Part shown: positions 16,633-26,287 of the stretch, piece after piece
Layout of the letters: each line of letters opens with the position of its first letter
How positions within the stretch are numbered: position 1 is the first letter of the stretch
NCBI RefSeq assembly: GCF_000212415.1
Contig: NC_015500.1
Span: 744,001-808,000, forward strand
Direction of reading: 5' to 3'
From: Treponema brennaborense DSM 12168
GTDB taxonomy: Bacteria > Spirochaetota > Spirochaetia > Treponematales > Treponemataceae
Length of the DNA: 64,000 nucleotides
Notes under the pieces: generated by a model
Databases searched by the model: none
The model's input: only the letters and a program-made list of their open reading frames with translations
Told to the model about the DNA's origin: nothing
Translations under genes and position numbers: made by a program

Positions 16633-19449
16633 ATGAAAGGTATAGAACTGGAAAAAGCGTATAATCCGCAGGATTTTGAAGACCGGATTTATAAAGAATG
16701 GAATGAAAAAGGATATTTCAAACCCGGAAGCGACGCCGATTCTCCCGTTCATGCCGAAATAGAATCCCGCCGCGGCGGGCAAAACGCACAGCCGTATACC
16801 GTCGTCATTCCGCCGCCGAACGTTACCGGCGTGCTGCACATGGGACACGGCCTGAACAACACGCTGCAGGATATCGTCGTGCGCTATCACCGCATGAAAG
16901 GCGACGACACGCTGTGGCTGCCGGGAACCGATCACGCGGGTATCGCGACGCAGAACGTCGTCGAACGCCGCCTTAAAAAAGAAGGCCTTTCCCGCCGCGA
17001 CCTCGGGCGCGAAAAATTTCTGGAACGCACCTGGGCGGTCAAAAAAGAGCATCACGACATCATTGTAAAACAGCAGCGTAAACTGGGCAACAGCGTCGAC
17101 TGGACGCGCGAGCGCTTTACGATGGACGAAGGTCTTTCCAAAGCCGTCCGCGACGTGTTCGTGACGCTGTACGAGCGCGGCCTCGTGTACCGCGGAAACT
17201 ATTTGGTCAACTGGTGCCCGTCCTGCGGAACCGCGCTCGCCGACGACGAAGTCGATCACAGCGACACGAACGGCGCCATGTATCATATCTATTACGAAAT
17301 AGCCGGCGGCGAGTCGATTCCCGCCGTTACGCTTGAAGACGGAACGGTGTTTCCCGGCGGAACGCGTATTGAAATCGCGACGACTCGTCCGGAAACGCTG
17401 CTGGGCGATACGGCCGTCGCCGTTCATCCCGAAGATCCTCGTTACGCGGCTTTGATTGGAAAGCACGTAAAGCTGCCGCTGACCGACCGCACGATTCCCG
17501 TCGTCGCCGATACGTACGTCGACCGCGTGTTCGGTACCGGCGTCGTAAAAATCACGCCGGCGCACGATCCGAACGACTGGGAAGTGGCGAAGCGGCACGA
17601 TCTTGAAATCATCAACATACTGAATCCCGACGGCACGCTGAACGACGCGTGTCCGGAAAAATACCGCGGTATGCCGTGCGCCGCCGCGCGCAAGGCGGTC
17701 GTCGCGGATCTTGACGCGCTGGGACTGTTCAAGGAAGAAGAAAAAATCACGCATTCGGTGGGGCACTGCTACCGCTGCAATACGGTCGTGGAACCGTATC
17801 TGAGCGATCAGTGGTTCGTAAAAATGAAACCGCTCGCCGACAAAGCGCTCGCTGCCTGGAAAAACGGTGAAATCGTGTTTTATCCGCGCAAATGGGAAAA
17901 CACCTATTCGCATTGGATGGAAAATATCCGCGACTGGTGCATCAGCCGGCAGCTGTGGTGGGGACACCGCATTCCCGTCTGGTACTGCAAAAAATGCGGC
18001 GAAATGATCGTTTCCCGCACTGATCCCGACTCGTGTCCCAAATGCGGCGCCGCGGCGGCAGACCTTGCGCAGGATCCCGACGTGCTGGACACTTGGTTTT
18101 CAAGCTGGCTGTGGCCGTTTTCTACGCTCGGCTGGCCTGAAAACACGGGCGATCTGCAGCGTTTTTATCCGACGACGGCGCTCGTCACCGCGTACGACAT
18201 CATTTTCTTTTGGGTGAGCCGCATGATTATGGCCGGCCTTGAGTTTACCGGTAAAGCGCCGTTCCGCGACATTTACATACACGGACTCGTTCGCGACAAG
18301 CAGGGACGCAAAATGAGCAAGAGTCTCGGCAACGGGCTTGATCCGCTTGAAATAATAGCCGAATACGGTTCGGACGCGCTCAAATTTACGCTCGGCTTTA
18401 TGTGCGCGCAGGGGCAGGACGTTCTGGTCGATAAGGAATCGTTCAAGCTCGGCAGCCGTTTTGCCAATAAGGTTTGGAACGCGAGCAGGTATATTCTGGG
18501 TAACCTCGAAGGACGCGAACTGGTGCCTGTTACCGATTCCGATTTGACCGAACTTGATGTGTGGATATACGGACGGCTCGACGCGGCGGCGCGCAGCGCG
18601 CGGTCGGCACTGGAAAGTTACCGGTATAACGACGCCGCGCAGACGCTGTACGAGTTTTTCTGGAACGATTTCTGCGATTGGTACGTTGAAGCTACCAAAC
18701 TTTCGTTCAGGAGCGGCGACGACGCGGAAAAAGACCGCGCGGTTTCGGTACTGCTCAACGTGCTTGAAGAAAGCCTCCGTTTGCTGCATCCGTATCTGCC
18801 GTTCGTAACCGAAGAAATTTACGCAAAACTGCCGCGCGCCGAAATCACGCAGAACCGTGCGCGCGCCGCCGCGAGTCAAAACTGCTGCGAACCTTGTCCG
18901 CTGCGGATTCTGCCGCACACCGAATACTCCGGAATGCTGATATCGGCTCCGTATCCCGAACCCGCCGACGCGCGCCGTAACGATACCGTCGCGGAACGGT
19001 TCGCCGTTCTGCAGGACGTTATCCGCTCAGTGCGCGCGCTCCGCGCCGAATGCGGACTTTCGCCCGACGCGAAACTGCATATTTCACTCGTCATTACGCC
19101 GCTCAGCGCGGCCGAAGTCTGTGCGGAAAAAACCGATCTGATCCGGCTGCTCGCGGGCGTCGACGCCGTCAGCTTCGTGCGTGAAAAACCCGCGCGCGCT
19201 ATCGGCGCCGTCGGAACCGGCTTTGAAGTGTTCCTGCTGGTAGACGAATCCGTAAACGCGGATCAGCTTGTCGCCCGGTTCAAAAAAGAACTCGCGGCCG
19301 AACAGTCGTTCGCCGATAAAGTAACGGCGAAGCTCGCCGGAAAATTCGCCCAGAACGCGCCCGCCGAAGTGGTCGCCGCAGAGCGTGAAAAACTTGAGGC
19401 AACGAAACGCCGAATCGAAAAGCTTTCATCGTATATCGAAAGCCTGTAA
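16633..19449 (+). CDS. valS: Valyl-tRNA synthetase
   Basis: Class I aminoacyl-tRNA synthetase of 938 residues that charges tRNA-Val and edits mischarged threonine. It shows the HIGH-type PPNVTGVLHMGHGLNN near residue 60, the editing (CP1) domain with TTRPETLLGDTAVAV, and KMSKS in GRKMSKSLGN. Zn-ribbon-like cysteine pairs (CPSCG, CYRC, CKKCG with CPKCG) are present. A C-terminal coiled coil (ERFAVLQD to the end) provides tRNA contacts. Residues about 733-765 carry a Cys/Ala-rich insertion (ITQNRARAAASQNCCEP) that I do not expect in the family. ATG 16633 follows GAGGTG. The HD gene starts 26 bases after the stop codon. Confidence 0.98.
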   Translation: MKGIELEKAYNPQDFEDRIYKEWNEKGYFKPGSDADSPVHAEIESRRGGQNAQPYTVVIPPPNVTGVLHMGHGLNNTLQDIVVRYHRMKGDDTLWLPGTDHAGIATQNVVERRLKKEGLSRRDLGREKFLERTWAVKKEHHDIIVKQQRKLGNSVDWTRERFTMDEGLSKAVRDVFVTLYERGLVYRGNYLVNWCPSCGTALADDEVDHSDTNGAMYHIYYEIAGGESIPAVTLEDGTVFPGGTRIEIATTRPETLLGDTAVAVHPEDPRYAALIGKHVKLPLTDRTIPVVADTYVDRVFGTGVVKITPAHDPNDWEVAKRHDLEIINILNPDGTLNDACPEKYRGMPCAAARKAVVADLDALGLFKEEEKITHSVGHCYRCNTVVEPYLSDQWFVKMKPLADKALAAWKNGEIVFYPRKWENTYSHWMENIRDWCISRQLWWGHRIPVWYCKKCGEMIVSRTDPDSCPKCGAAAADLAQDPDVLDTWFSSWLWPFSTLGWPENTGDLQRFYPTTALVTAYDIIFFWVSRMIMAGLEFTGKAPFRDIYIHGLVRDKQGRKMSKSLGNGLDPLEIIAEYGSDALKFTLGFMCAQGQDVLVDKESFKLGSRFANKVWNASRYILGNLEGRELVPVTDSDLTELDVWIYGRLDAAARSARSALESYRYNDAAQTLYEFFWNDFCDWYVEATKLSFRSGDDAEKDRAVSVLLNVLEESLRLLHPYLPFVTEEIYAKLPRAEITQNRARAAASQNCCEPCPLRILPHTEYSGMLISAPYPEPADARRNDTVAERFAVLQDVIRSVRALRAECGLSPDAKLHISLVITPLSAAEVCAEKTDLIRLLAGVDAVSFVREKPARAIGAVGTGFEVFLLVDESVNADQLVARFKKELAAEQSFADKVTAKLAGKFAQNAPAEVVAAEREKLEATKRRIEKLSSYIESL

Positions 19450-19475
19450 CCTGAACGGACGCGGAGGTACTCGTT

Positions 19476-20054
19476 ATGCAGATGAAAGATCAGGATATGT
19501 TGCATCTGAAAGGAATCTATCTTGCACCGTATATGCAGCTGGCGACGGCGCTTATCGGCAAAAGACGCCATTCCGGCGGTAACATGTTCCGCCATCAGAT
19601 AGATACGATGGGTATCCTGATCGATTACGGGTACATCGACAGCGTGCTGCTGAAAGCCGCCGTCATTCACGATCTGGTGGAAGACATTCCCGACTTCAAC
19701 CGCAATCTTATTCTGGAAATCGATTCGGAATCGGGTCAGGTGTACGATTTGGTGATGGAAGTGACCAAACGGGAAGGGCAGCTTAAAAGCGAATATTTGC
19801 GCGGTATCATCGAACGCGGCAGCATGAAGTCGAAGATTCTGAAGTGTGCCGACCGCATCAGCAATATGATTTCCATGGGATTCGTCACCGATCCGGCGTT
19901 TATCGAACGGTATTGCGATGAAACCGAATATTTCCTGTTTCCGCTGGCGCTGGAAGTCGATTTCAGAATGTATCAGGAACTGATAGAATTGGTTATGACG
20001 CGCCGGAAATATTTGGAAGATTCCGGGTATTTGGATAAAAAAAAGAGCCGGTAA
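19476..20054 (+). CDS. HD-domain hydrolase resembling the (p)ppGpp hydrolase domain
   Basis: 192 residues. The pattern resembles the hydrolase half of RelA/SpoT proteins: a first His in HSGGNMFRHQIDTM, HD in AAVIHDLVEDIPDF, and a later Asp in KCADRISNMISMG. There is no synthetase, TGS or ACT domain. It could be a small alarmone hydrolase or another nucleotide phosphohydrolase; the assignment rests on motif spacing only. GGAGG precedes ATG 19476. It lies 26 bases after valS and is closed by a strong terminator, so it is probably co-transcribed with the synthetase, an apt place for a stringent-response gene (inference). Confidence 0.75.
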   Translation: MQMKDQDMLHLKGIYLAPYMQLATALIGKRRHSGGNMFRHQIDTMGILIDYGYIDSVLLKAAVIHDLVEDIPDFNRNLILEIDSESGQVYDLVMEVTKREGQLKSEYLRGIIERGSMKSKILKCADRISNMISMGFVTDPAFIERYCDETEYFLFPLALEVDFRMYQELIELVMTRRKYLEDSGYLDKKKSR

Positions 20055-20061
20055 GATGCGG

Positions 20062-20092
20062 AACTCCGTTTGCGGTCGGAAACGGAGTTTTT
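20062..20092 (+). terminator. Intrinsic terminator after valS-HD operon
   Basis: Perfect ten-base stem AACTCCGTTT (20062-20071) with AAACGGAGTT (20080-20089), an 8-base loop and a T-run continuing to 20092. It lies 8 bases after the HD gene stop codon. Confidence 0.9.
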
Positions 20093-20128
20093 GGGGCAAC
20101 GCACCGACTGCAGTGCGCTGACCGCTCG

Positions 20129-21259
20129 TTATCCGATCAGCATCGGAACCAATGAAAGCACGATTCCTCCGATTATGATCGAGCCGATCTGTCCCGATAC
20201 GTTCGCGCTGACGGCGTGCATCAGGATGATGTTCTGATCGTCTTCTTTAAGCGCCATCTTTTGTACGACGCGGCTGGCCATCGGGAACGCCGAAATTCCG
20301 CACGCACCGAGCATCGGGTTCAGCTTGTTGTTTTTTCCGCGGAACAGATTCATCAATTTAACGAACAGAACGCCGCAGGCGGTGTCGCCGATAAACGCAA
20401 TCAGTCCGAGCAGCATGATAAGCAGCGTTTGGTATTGCAGAAAGTGTTCCGCGCGCATGGACGCTCCCACGCTGATACCGAGCAGCAGCGTAACGATGTT
20501 CGCCAGTTCGTTCTGCGCCGTTTTGGACAGCTTTTCCAAAACGCCGCTTTCGCGGACCAGATTCCCGAACATCAGAAAACCGATGAGCGGTGCCGCAACG
20601 GGAACGATAATACTGACGATAATCGTTACCGCTATCGGAAACAGAACGACGACCCAGCGGGGAATGACCGAATCTTTGGCTGTTACGTGCAGCATCCGTT
20701 CCTTTTTGGTGGTCAGCAGTTTGATTACCGGCGGCATGATTATCGGTACGAGCGACATGTACGAATACGCAACGACCGTAACCGGTCCCATTAAATGCGG
20801 AGCGAATCGGGAGGTAACGAAGATCGACGTCGGTCCGTCCGCGGCGCCGATGACGCCGATGCTGGCGGCTTCTTCTATTGAAAAGCCCATCTTATATGCA
20901 ACGAACGCCGCGATAAAAATACCCGTGTGCGCCACGAGGCCGAAAATCAGCATCCAGGGGCGCTGCAGCAGCGGGCGGAAATCGATCATCGCGCCGACGC
21001 CGACGAAGATGAGCAGCGGAAACAATTCGGTCATGATTCCCGCATTGAACAGGATCTGCAGCGCGCCGGCGATTCCGTCGTGTTCCCAGACCACTTCCAG
21101 CGGCAGATTTACCAAAATCGCTCCGAACCCGATCGGCAGCAGTAGCATCGGTTCGTAATCTTTTGCAATCGCAAGCCAAATGAGCAATCCGCCTACGCCG
21201 TACATGACGATCTGCTGCCAGCCGACGGCAGCGATTCCTTCCATAAAATATGAAAACAT
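20129..21259 (-). CDS. oadB: Sodium-pump decarboxylase beta-subunit family (OadB-like)
   Basis: 376-residue polytopic membrane protein of the OadB/MmdB/GcdB family. In decarboxylase complexes this subunit couples decarboxylation of carboxybiotin to sodium export. It has the key GVIGAADGPTSIF with Asp141 (the Asp needed for Na+ translocation in characterised OadB) and the late motifs GACGISAFPMASRVVQ and HAVSANVSGQIGS. No alpha or gamma subunit or biotin carrier gene lies nearby, so it either works with subunits encoded elsewhere or acts alone. It starts at ATG 21259 with AGGAGG upstream. Control by the riboswitch and terminator at 21296-21444 is the striking feature. Confidence 0.9.
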   Translation of the reverse strand: MFSYFMEGIAAVGWQQIVMYGVGGLLIWLAIAKDYEPMLLLPIGFGAILVNLPLEVVWEHDGIAGALQILFNAGIMTELFPLLIFVGVGAMIDFRPLLQRPWMLIFGLVAHTGIFIAAFVAYKMGFSIEEAASIGVIGAADGPTSIFVTSRFAPHLMGPVTVVAYSYMSLVPIIMPPVIKLLTTKKERMLHVTAKDSVIPRWVVVLFPIAVTIIVSIIVPVAAPLIGFLMFGNLVRESGVLEKLSKTAQNELANIVTLLLGISVGASMRAEHFLQYQTLLIMLLGLIAFIGDTACGVLFVKLMNLFRGKNNKLNPMLGACGISAFPMASRVVQKMALKEDDQNIILMHAVSANVSGQIGSIIIGGIVLSLVPMLIG

Positions 21260-21295
21260 GTTTCATACCTCCTAATAATGGTAACGTTTGAATAC

Positions 21296-21355
21296 AAAAA
21301 AAGACCTTTTGCTTAAAAATATCCGTCACACGAATATTTTCAAACAAAAGGTCTT
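21296..21355 (-). terminator. Riboswitch-controlled terminator before oadB
   Basis: On the minus strand AAGACCTTTTG (21355-21345) pairs perfectly with CAAAAGGTCTT (21311-21301). A further A/T stem lies inside, and a run of T follows (21300-21296). Its left arm contains the 3' strand of riboswitch helix P1 (21351-21345), so the folded aptamer and the terminator exclude each other. Ligand binding should therefore favour read-through into oadB. Confidence 0.85.
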
Positions 21356-21444
21356 GTTTCTTCAGTGATGAAGCCGCAGAACCAGATCCGCCCGACGGGA
21401 GCAAACCGGTTGTTGATTCTGCAGAGGTAACTACTCCCCTTTTG
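21345..21444 (-). promoter_or_regulatory. yybP-ykoY-type (manganese) riboswitch aptamer
   Basis: Read on the minus strand. The 5' segment CAAAAGGGGAGTAG (21444-21431) and the 3' segment ACAAGACCTTTTG (21357-21345) match the two invariant ends of the yybP-ykoY Mn2+ riboswitch (AAAGGGGAGUAG ... GCAAGACCUUU) and form a 7-bp P1. Between them lie a helix closed by GCAGAA with TTCTGC, and a 5-bp hairpin (CTTCA/TGAAG) just before the 3' segment, in the place of the last hairpin in known structures. The central internal loop is less typical. Known ligands are Mn2+ (and related divalent metals), usually switching on exporters. The call rests on sequence and helix layout only. Confidence 0.72.
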
Positions 21445-21454
21445 GATATTTTAA

Positions 21455-21483
21455 ACTATACGCGATGGCGGTCCGGTTGTCAA
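21455..21483 (-). promoter_or_regulatory. oadB promoter
   Basis: On the minus strand: consensus TTGACA (21483-21478), a 17-base spacer and TATAGT (21460-21455). Transcription would start about 10 bases before the riboswitch P1 helix. It is divergent from the gap promoter, with about 13 bases between the two -35 boxes. Confidence 0.85.
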
Positions 21484-21496
21484 GAGCTCCGTTGAC

Positions 21497-21525
21497 TTGA
21501 CACAAGTGATATGATTGCGTACAAT
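21497..21525 (+). promoter_or_regulatory. gap promoter
   Basis: Consensus TTGACA (21497-21502), a 17-base spacer and TACAAT (21520-21525), followed by an AT-rich leader with AGGAG before ATG 21563. It is one of the best promoter matches in the window, as expected for a highly expressed glycolytic gene. Confidence 0.88.
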
Positions 21526-21544
21526 TAAAATATATTTTTATTGA

Positions 21545-22561
<1,017 letters not shown>

Positions 22562-22601
22562 GGTCGTATAATAAAATCTTTTGATTGTCCGGCTCGGACG
22601 A

Positions 22602-22645
22602 TCAGAATGGACCGCGCGTATCGCGCGGTCCATTCTGACTATTTA
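22602..22645 (+). terminator. Terminator after gap
   Basis: Perfect 17-base stem (22602-22618 with 22622-22638) closed by a TAT loop and followed by the T-rich stretch ctatttatatatttt. The T-run is interrupted, but the stem is very strong. Confidence 0.8.
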
Positions 22646-22744
22646 TATATTTTGCCGCAAAATAAGCTTGACAGCTTGTTTATTTGAAATTCAGTATTAT
22701 AATAATATATAATGAATGGTAACGTGTCTTGGATGAGGAGCCGG

Positions 22745-25700
22745 ATGTCTTATTTCCGTACGATGTGTTTTTTCGCACTTTGCGTTTTCTGCAGTTCGTT
22801 TTTGCCTGCGGCGGACATGCACTCGATGCAGTTTTATCAGGTGGCGGATAAACTGCCGTCCATGGCGGTTTCCGCCATAGCACAGGATTCGTCGGGCGCC
22901 ATGTATTTCGGAACGCGCGGCAGCGGATTGGTAAAATTCGACGGCAATTCGTATACGCCGTATCTGCGGGAACCGTTTTCTCAGGATGTAAGCATACCTT
23001 CCGTCGTGCAGTGTATGCTGATGGACAACGACGTCCTGTTTCTCGGTACGTACGCAGGTGTTTTCCGTTTCGATACGAAAACCGGTTCGTGCCGGAATTA
23101 TAAGATCTGCAACGACGTCGTGTGCTGCTTCCTGCGGGATTCAAAAGGCAGACTGTGGGCGGGAACGCTGGACGGTCTGGCGCTGCTCGACGACGTTACC
23201 GGCGAAAGCGTTACGTTCAGCAATCGGGATCCCATCAGAACTATTGGCAACAATACGGTCAGAGGGTTGTATGAAGATACTTCCGGGCGGATTTTTGCCT
23301 GTACGTACGACGGTATTTTTCAATATGACGAATCCGGCGGTTCTTTTGTACGGCCCGATTTTATCCGCGACGCGAATCCCGCCGCTCACAACGTCGTGTA
23401 TGCGCTTGAAGAAGATCCGGCGGGTAATTTTTGGGCTTCGTCCTGGGGAACCGGACTGGTAAAAATCGACTCCGTTACCGGCGATTTTACCGTGTATCCG
23501 CTGCCGAACAACGCCATTTACTGCATGAGCACGCGATACGTCGACGGCGCCGTTCTTGCCGGAACCTGGGGCGGCGGTTTGCATCTGCTGTATCCGGACA
23601 CCGGACTCGTCAGCTCGTATACGACCGATTTGAGCGCGCCGTACGCACTGCCGAACGACACGATTTATTCGATGTATAAAGACCGCTTGGGACTGCTGTG
23701 GATAGGCACGAACGGCGGCGGTATCGTTACGTATGATAAAAACCGGTCGTTCCTGCAGCCCGTGCGTTTCGATTCGCTTTCCGAACGGAGCGCACGACTG
23801 TCGATTCACTGCATAACGCCCGACGAAAACGGGAATCTGTGGGTAATCCTGAAAAATAAGGGCGTCCTCTATTACGAACCGAAATCGGGTGTGTTAAAAG
23901 AATATTCGCCTGAAAACGGAAATCTGAAAAGCGGCATTGCGTATTGCGTGTATATTGCGCCCGACGGAAATGTGTATTTGGGAACCGACTGCGGCCTGTT
24001 CTCATACGATAAACAGTCGGATGCGTTTGAATCCGTTGCGTGGTACGCCCCGTTTTTGAAAAAGCCTGAAAGCCGGATGGTGTACGATATCTTGCAGACG
24101 TCAGACGGTGAATTTTGGATCGGAACGTACGGCGCCGGATTGGTTACGTACGATCTGGCCGGTAAAAAATACCGGCGATACGTGTCGGACGACGGCGACG
24201 CGCATTCCCTTTCCAGCAATGTGATTTATTTTGTTGCCGAAGATTCCCGTGGTACGTTGTGGGTCGGAACGAATGCCGGCTTGAATCGGTATACGGCTGA
24301 AAAAGATACGTTTCAGCAGTATGTGTACGACGCAAAAAATACCTCCGGAATCGGCGGTTTGCAGATCATATCGTTTTATGAATCGCAGGACGGAACGCTG
24401 TGGTTTTCGTCGAACGACAGCGGCGTTACCGCGATGAATCCCGAAACCGAAACGTTTGCCACGTACGCACACGCGTCGGGTCTGCCTTCCAACATTGTCG
24501 CCGGTATGGTGGAGATTTCGCCGGATATGTTTTGGATCGCTACGGGAAACGGTTTGGTACTTTTCGACCGGACTACGGGATCAATGCAGGTATATACTAC
24601 CGCTGACGGACTGCCGAGCAATCAGTTTTCTGCGGAGCCGGTCGTTTTTGCCGACGGAACGGTATGGTTCGGACGTCGGGCGGCTTGGTGTTTTTGCCTG
24701 CGGAAAGTAATCTGCTGCGCAGCAGCCGTTCCGGCGAAACGGGCGCGCGTTCGGTTTTGACGGGCGTTTCGGTAAACGGCGTGCCGCTTACTGCGGAAAG
24801 TTACGAACCGGGAGCGCCGGTATACGAGTGTGCGCCGCAGGAACGCAACGTAACCGTTTCGTTCGCATCGCTCGATTTTTCTCCGCTTGCACGTCCGTTG
24901 TTTTCATATCAGTTGGAAGGTTTTTCCGACGAGTGGATACCGACCGACAATGAAAAGACGGTTCGGTATATCAATTTGCCGCCGGGCTCGTATACGTTTC
25001 GGGCGAAAGATTCCGATCCGCTGTATGAAATTCCCGACGAAGGTGCCGCCTTTTCATTCGTTATAAAGAAACCGCTGTACGTTCGCTGGTATTTCATACT
25101 GCTGTACGCAGTGGCGAGTACGATCGGGTTGTATGCGGCGGTAAAAATACGCGACGTCATTTTGCTGAAACGGAAAATGCTTCAGCTTGAAGCGCTCGCG
25201 TCTTCTTTGCAGAATTCCAATCTGGAACTGCAGCGGTTGTCCTGTACAGACGTTTTAACCGGTATTGCGAATCGGCGGGGATTTGAACGGCTGGCGCCCG
25301 ATTTATGGAAAGAGGCCGTTGTACACGGCCGGCTGATGTCGCTGATAATGGTCGATATCGATTATTTTAAAGATTTCAACGATACGTACGGGCATCCGGA
25401 GGGCGATAAAATACTGAAAACGGTTGCGAAAAAGATTACCAACGTGGTCGATTCCGGCAAAAGCATTTCCTGCCGGTACGGCGGAGAAGAATTTCTCATA
25501 ATGATGTTTTCCGACGATTTTAATGAAATCCTTCACGCGGCGGAACGTATCAGACAATCGGTTGAATACTTACGGATAAAAGGCGCACATCCGGGGCACG
25601 AACTGATTACGGTCAGTGTCGGTTTGTTCGTAACCAACGCACGAGCGGAATTGAATTGGGAAACGTGCGTTTCTTATGCCGATTTGGCTTTGTATGAAGC

Positions 25701-25758
25701 CAAGAAAAACGGACGGAATTGTGTTCGCCTGTTTACGCCGTCCCTTTTGAAAAACTGA
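22745..25758 (+). pseudogene. Two-component propeller-GGDEF diguanylate cyclase, frameshifted
   Basis: Membrane sensor expected to make c-di-GMP, broken by one missing base. From ATG 22745 (after GAGGAG; signal peptide FCSSFLPAADM) come some dozen reg-prop beta-propeller repeats (WAGTLDGLALLDD, WIGTNGGGIVTYD). The frame then breaks at about 24668-24675: upstream DGTVWFG should run into TSGGLVFLPAE, which lies in the other frame, and one extra A in the GGACG there would restore it. The second part has a Y_Y_Y domain (FSYQLEGFSDEWIP), a membrane helix (YFILLYAVASTIGLYAAV), a coiled coil and a GGDEF domain with an intact active site (RYGGEEF). The upstream frame stops at 24760. Either a recent pseudogene, phase variation, or a sequencing error. 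Confidence 0.85.
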
Positions 25759-25864
25759 GCGCGTTTCGCTTGAAAACGGCGCCGCGTTCGGGTCGGCGTA
25801 AGACGAGCGGTCGGCATTCAGTGCGCCGTCTGTATTCGCCGCATTGTCAAAGTTCAGCGCGCCG
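25757..25864. repeat. Direct repeat copy 1 (non-coding copy)
   Basis: Begins inside the stop codon of the GGDEF gene. It matches copy 2 (26044-26164): 30 identical bases at the start, then 25791-25864 identical to 26091-26164 except at 25822. It lacks 13 net bases, part of one 18-base unit, in the middle. It lies downstream of the stop codon of the minus-strand membrane protein gene, whose internal segment it duplicates. Confidence 0.9.
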
Positions 25865-25872
25865 CAGTGCGG

Positions 25873-26286
25873 TTAGCTCGTGCGCGCGGTTTTTATCAAA
25901 AGCGCACAGGCGGCCATGACGGCGAATATAACGCCCAGGCAGACAACTGCGGCCAGCTTGCAGACGGCGGGAAACAGCAGACATACGGCACCCGCGGCGA
26001 TCAGCAGCGTTCCTGCTGCGGCGAACAGTTTGCCGCAGAGGCGGAGCGCGTTTCGCTTGAAAACGGCGCCGCGGTCGGCGTATAGTGTGCGGTCGGCGTA
26101 AGACGAGCGGTCGGCATTCAGCGCGCCGTCTGTATTCGCCGCATTGTCAAAGTTCAGCGCGCCGTCGTCCGTTTCAAACGCGGAAAGTCCGATTTTTTCT
26201 TTTTTTACCAAAATCAAAAAGGCGTTCCACAGCAGCATGATTCCGCCGAGCGCGAGTGCGCAGCACATGATGATTTCTTTTGACAC
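25873..26286 (-). CDS. Small membrane protein with hexapeptide repeats, unknown function
   Basis: 137 residues, not recognised. A membrane helix at about 7-28 (ALALGGIMLLWNAFLILV) is followed by a polar loop (about 38-75), then two helices (about 83-107 and 110-131). The loop holds six-residue repeats ADRSSY, ADRTLY and ADRGAV, encoded by 18-base tandem units; the loop-coding DNA is duplicated in the intergenic region beyond the stop codon. It starts at ATG 26286, one base before the end of rarA, so it is the last gene of the operon. A function in loop presentation or protein contact is only a guess. Confidence 0.65.
   Translation of the reverse strand: MSKEIIMCCALALGGIMLLWNAFLILVKKEKIGLSAFETDDGALNFDNAANTDGALNADRSSYADRTLYADRGAVFKRNALRLCGKLFAAAGTLLIAAGAVCLLFPAVCKLAAVVCLGVIFAVMAACALLIKTARTS
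26044..26164. repeat. Direct repeat copy 2 (coding copy, with 18-bp units)
   Basis: The version of the duplicated segment inside the 137-residue membrane protein gene. It has three 18-base units (minus-strand sense GCCGACCGC plus nine variable bases). Compared with copy 1 it has 17 bases where copy 1 has 4. The two copies are offset by about 290-300 bases. Confidence 0.9.
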
Positions 26287-26287
26287 G

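Noticed and set aside
16576..17967. 463-codon minus-strand frame opposite valS
   Set aside because: Antisense to the conserved catalytic half of ValS; composition typical of a shadow frame.
22602..22645. Long perfect hairpin as a mobile-element end or attachment site
   Set aside because: Position right after gap and the following T-rich stretch fit a terminator; no transposase is nearby.
26044..26164. Possible CRISPR-like array
   Set aside because: Units are 18 bases, directly contiguous, in-frame and without unique spacers; it is a coding minisatellite.
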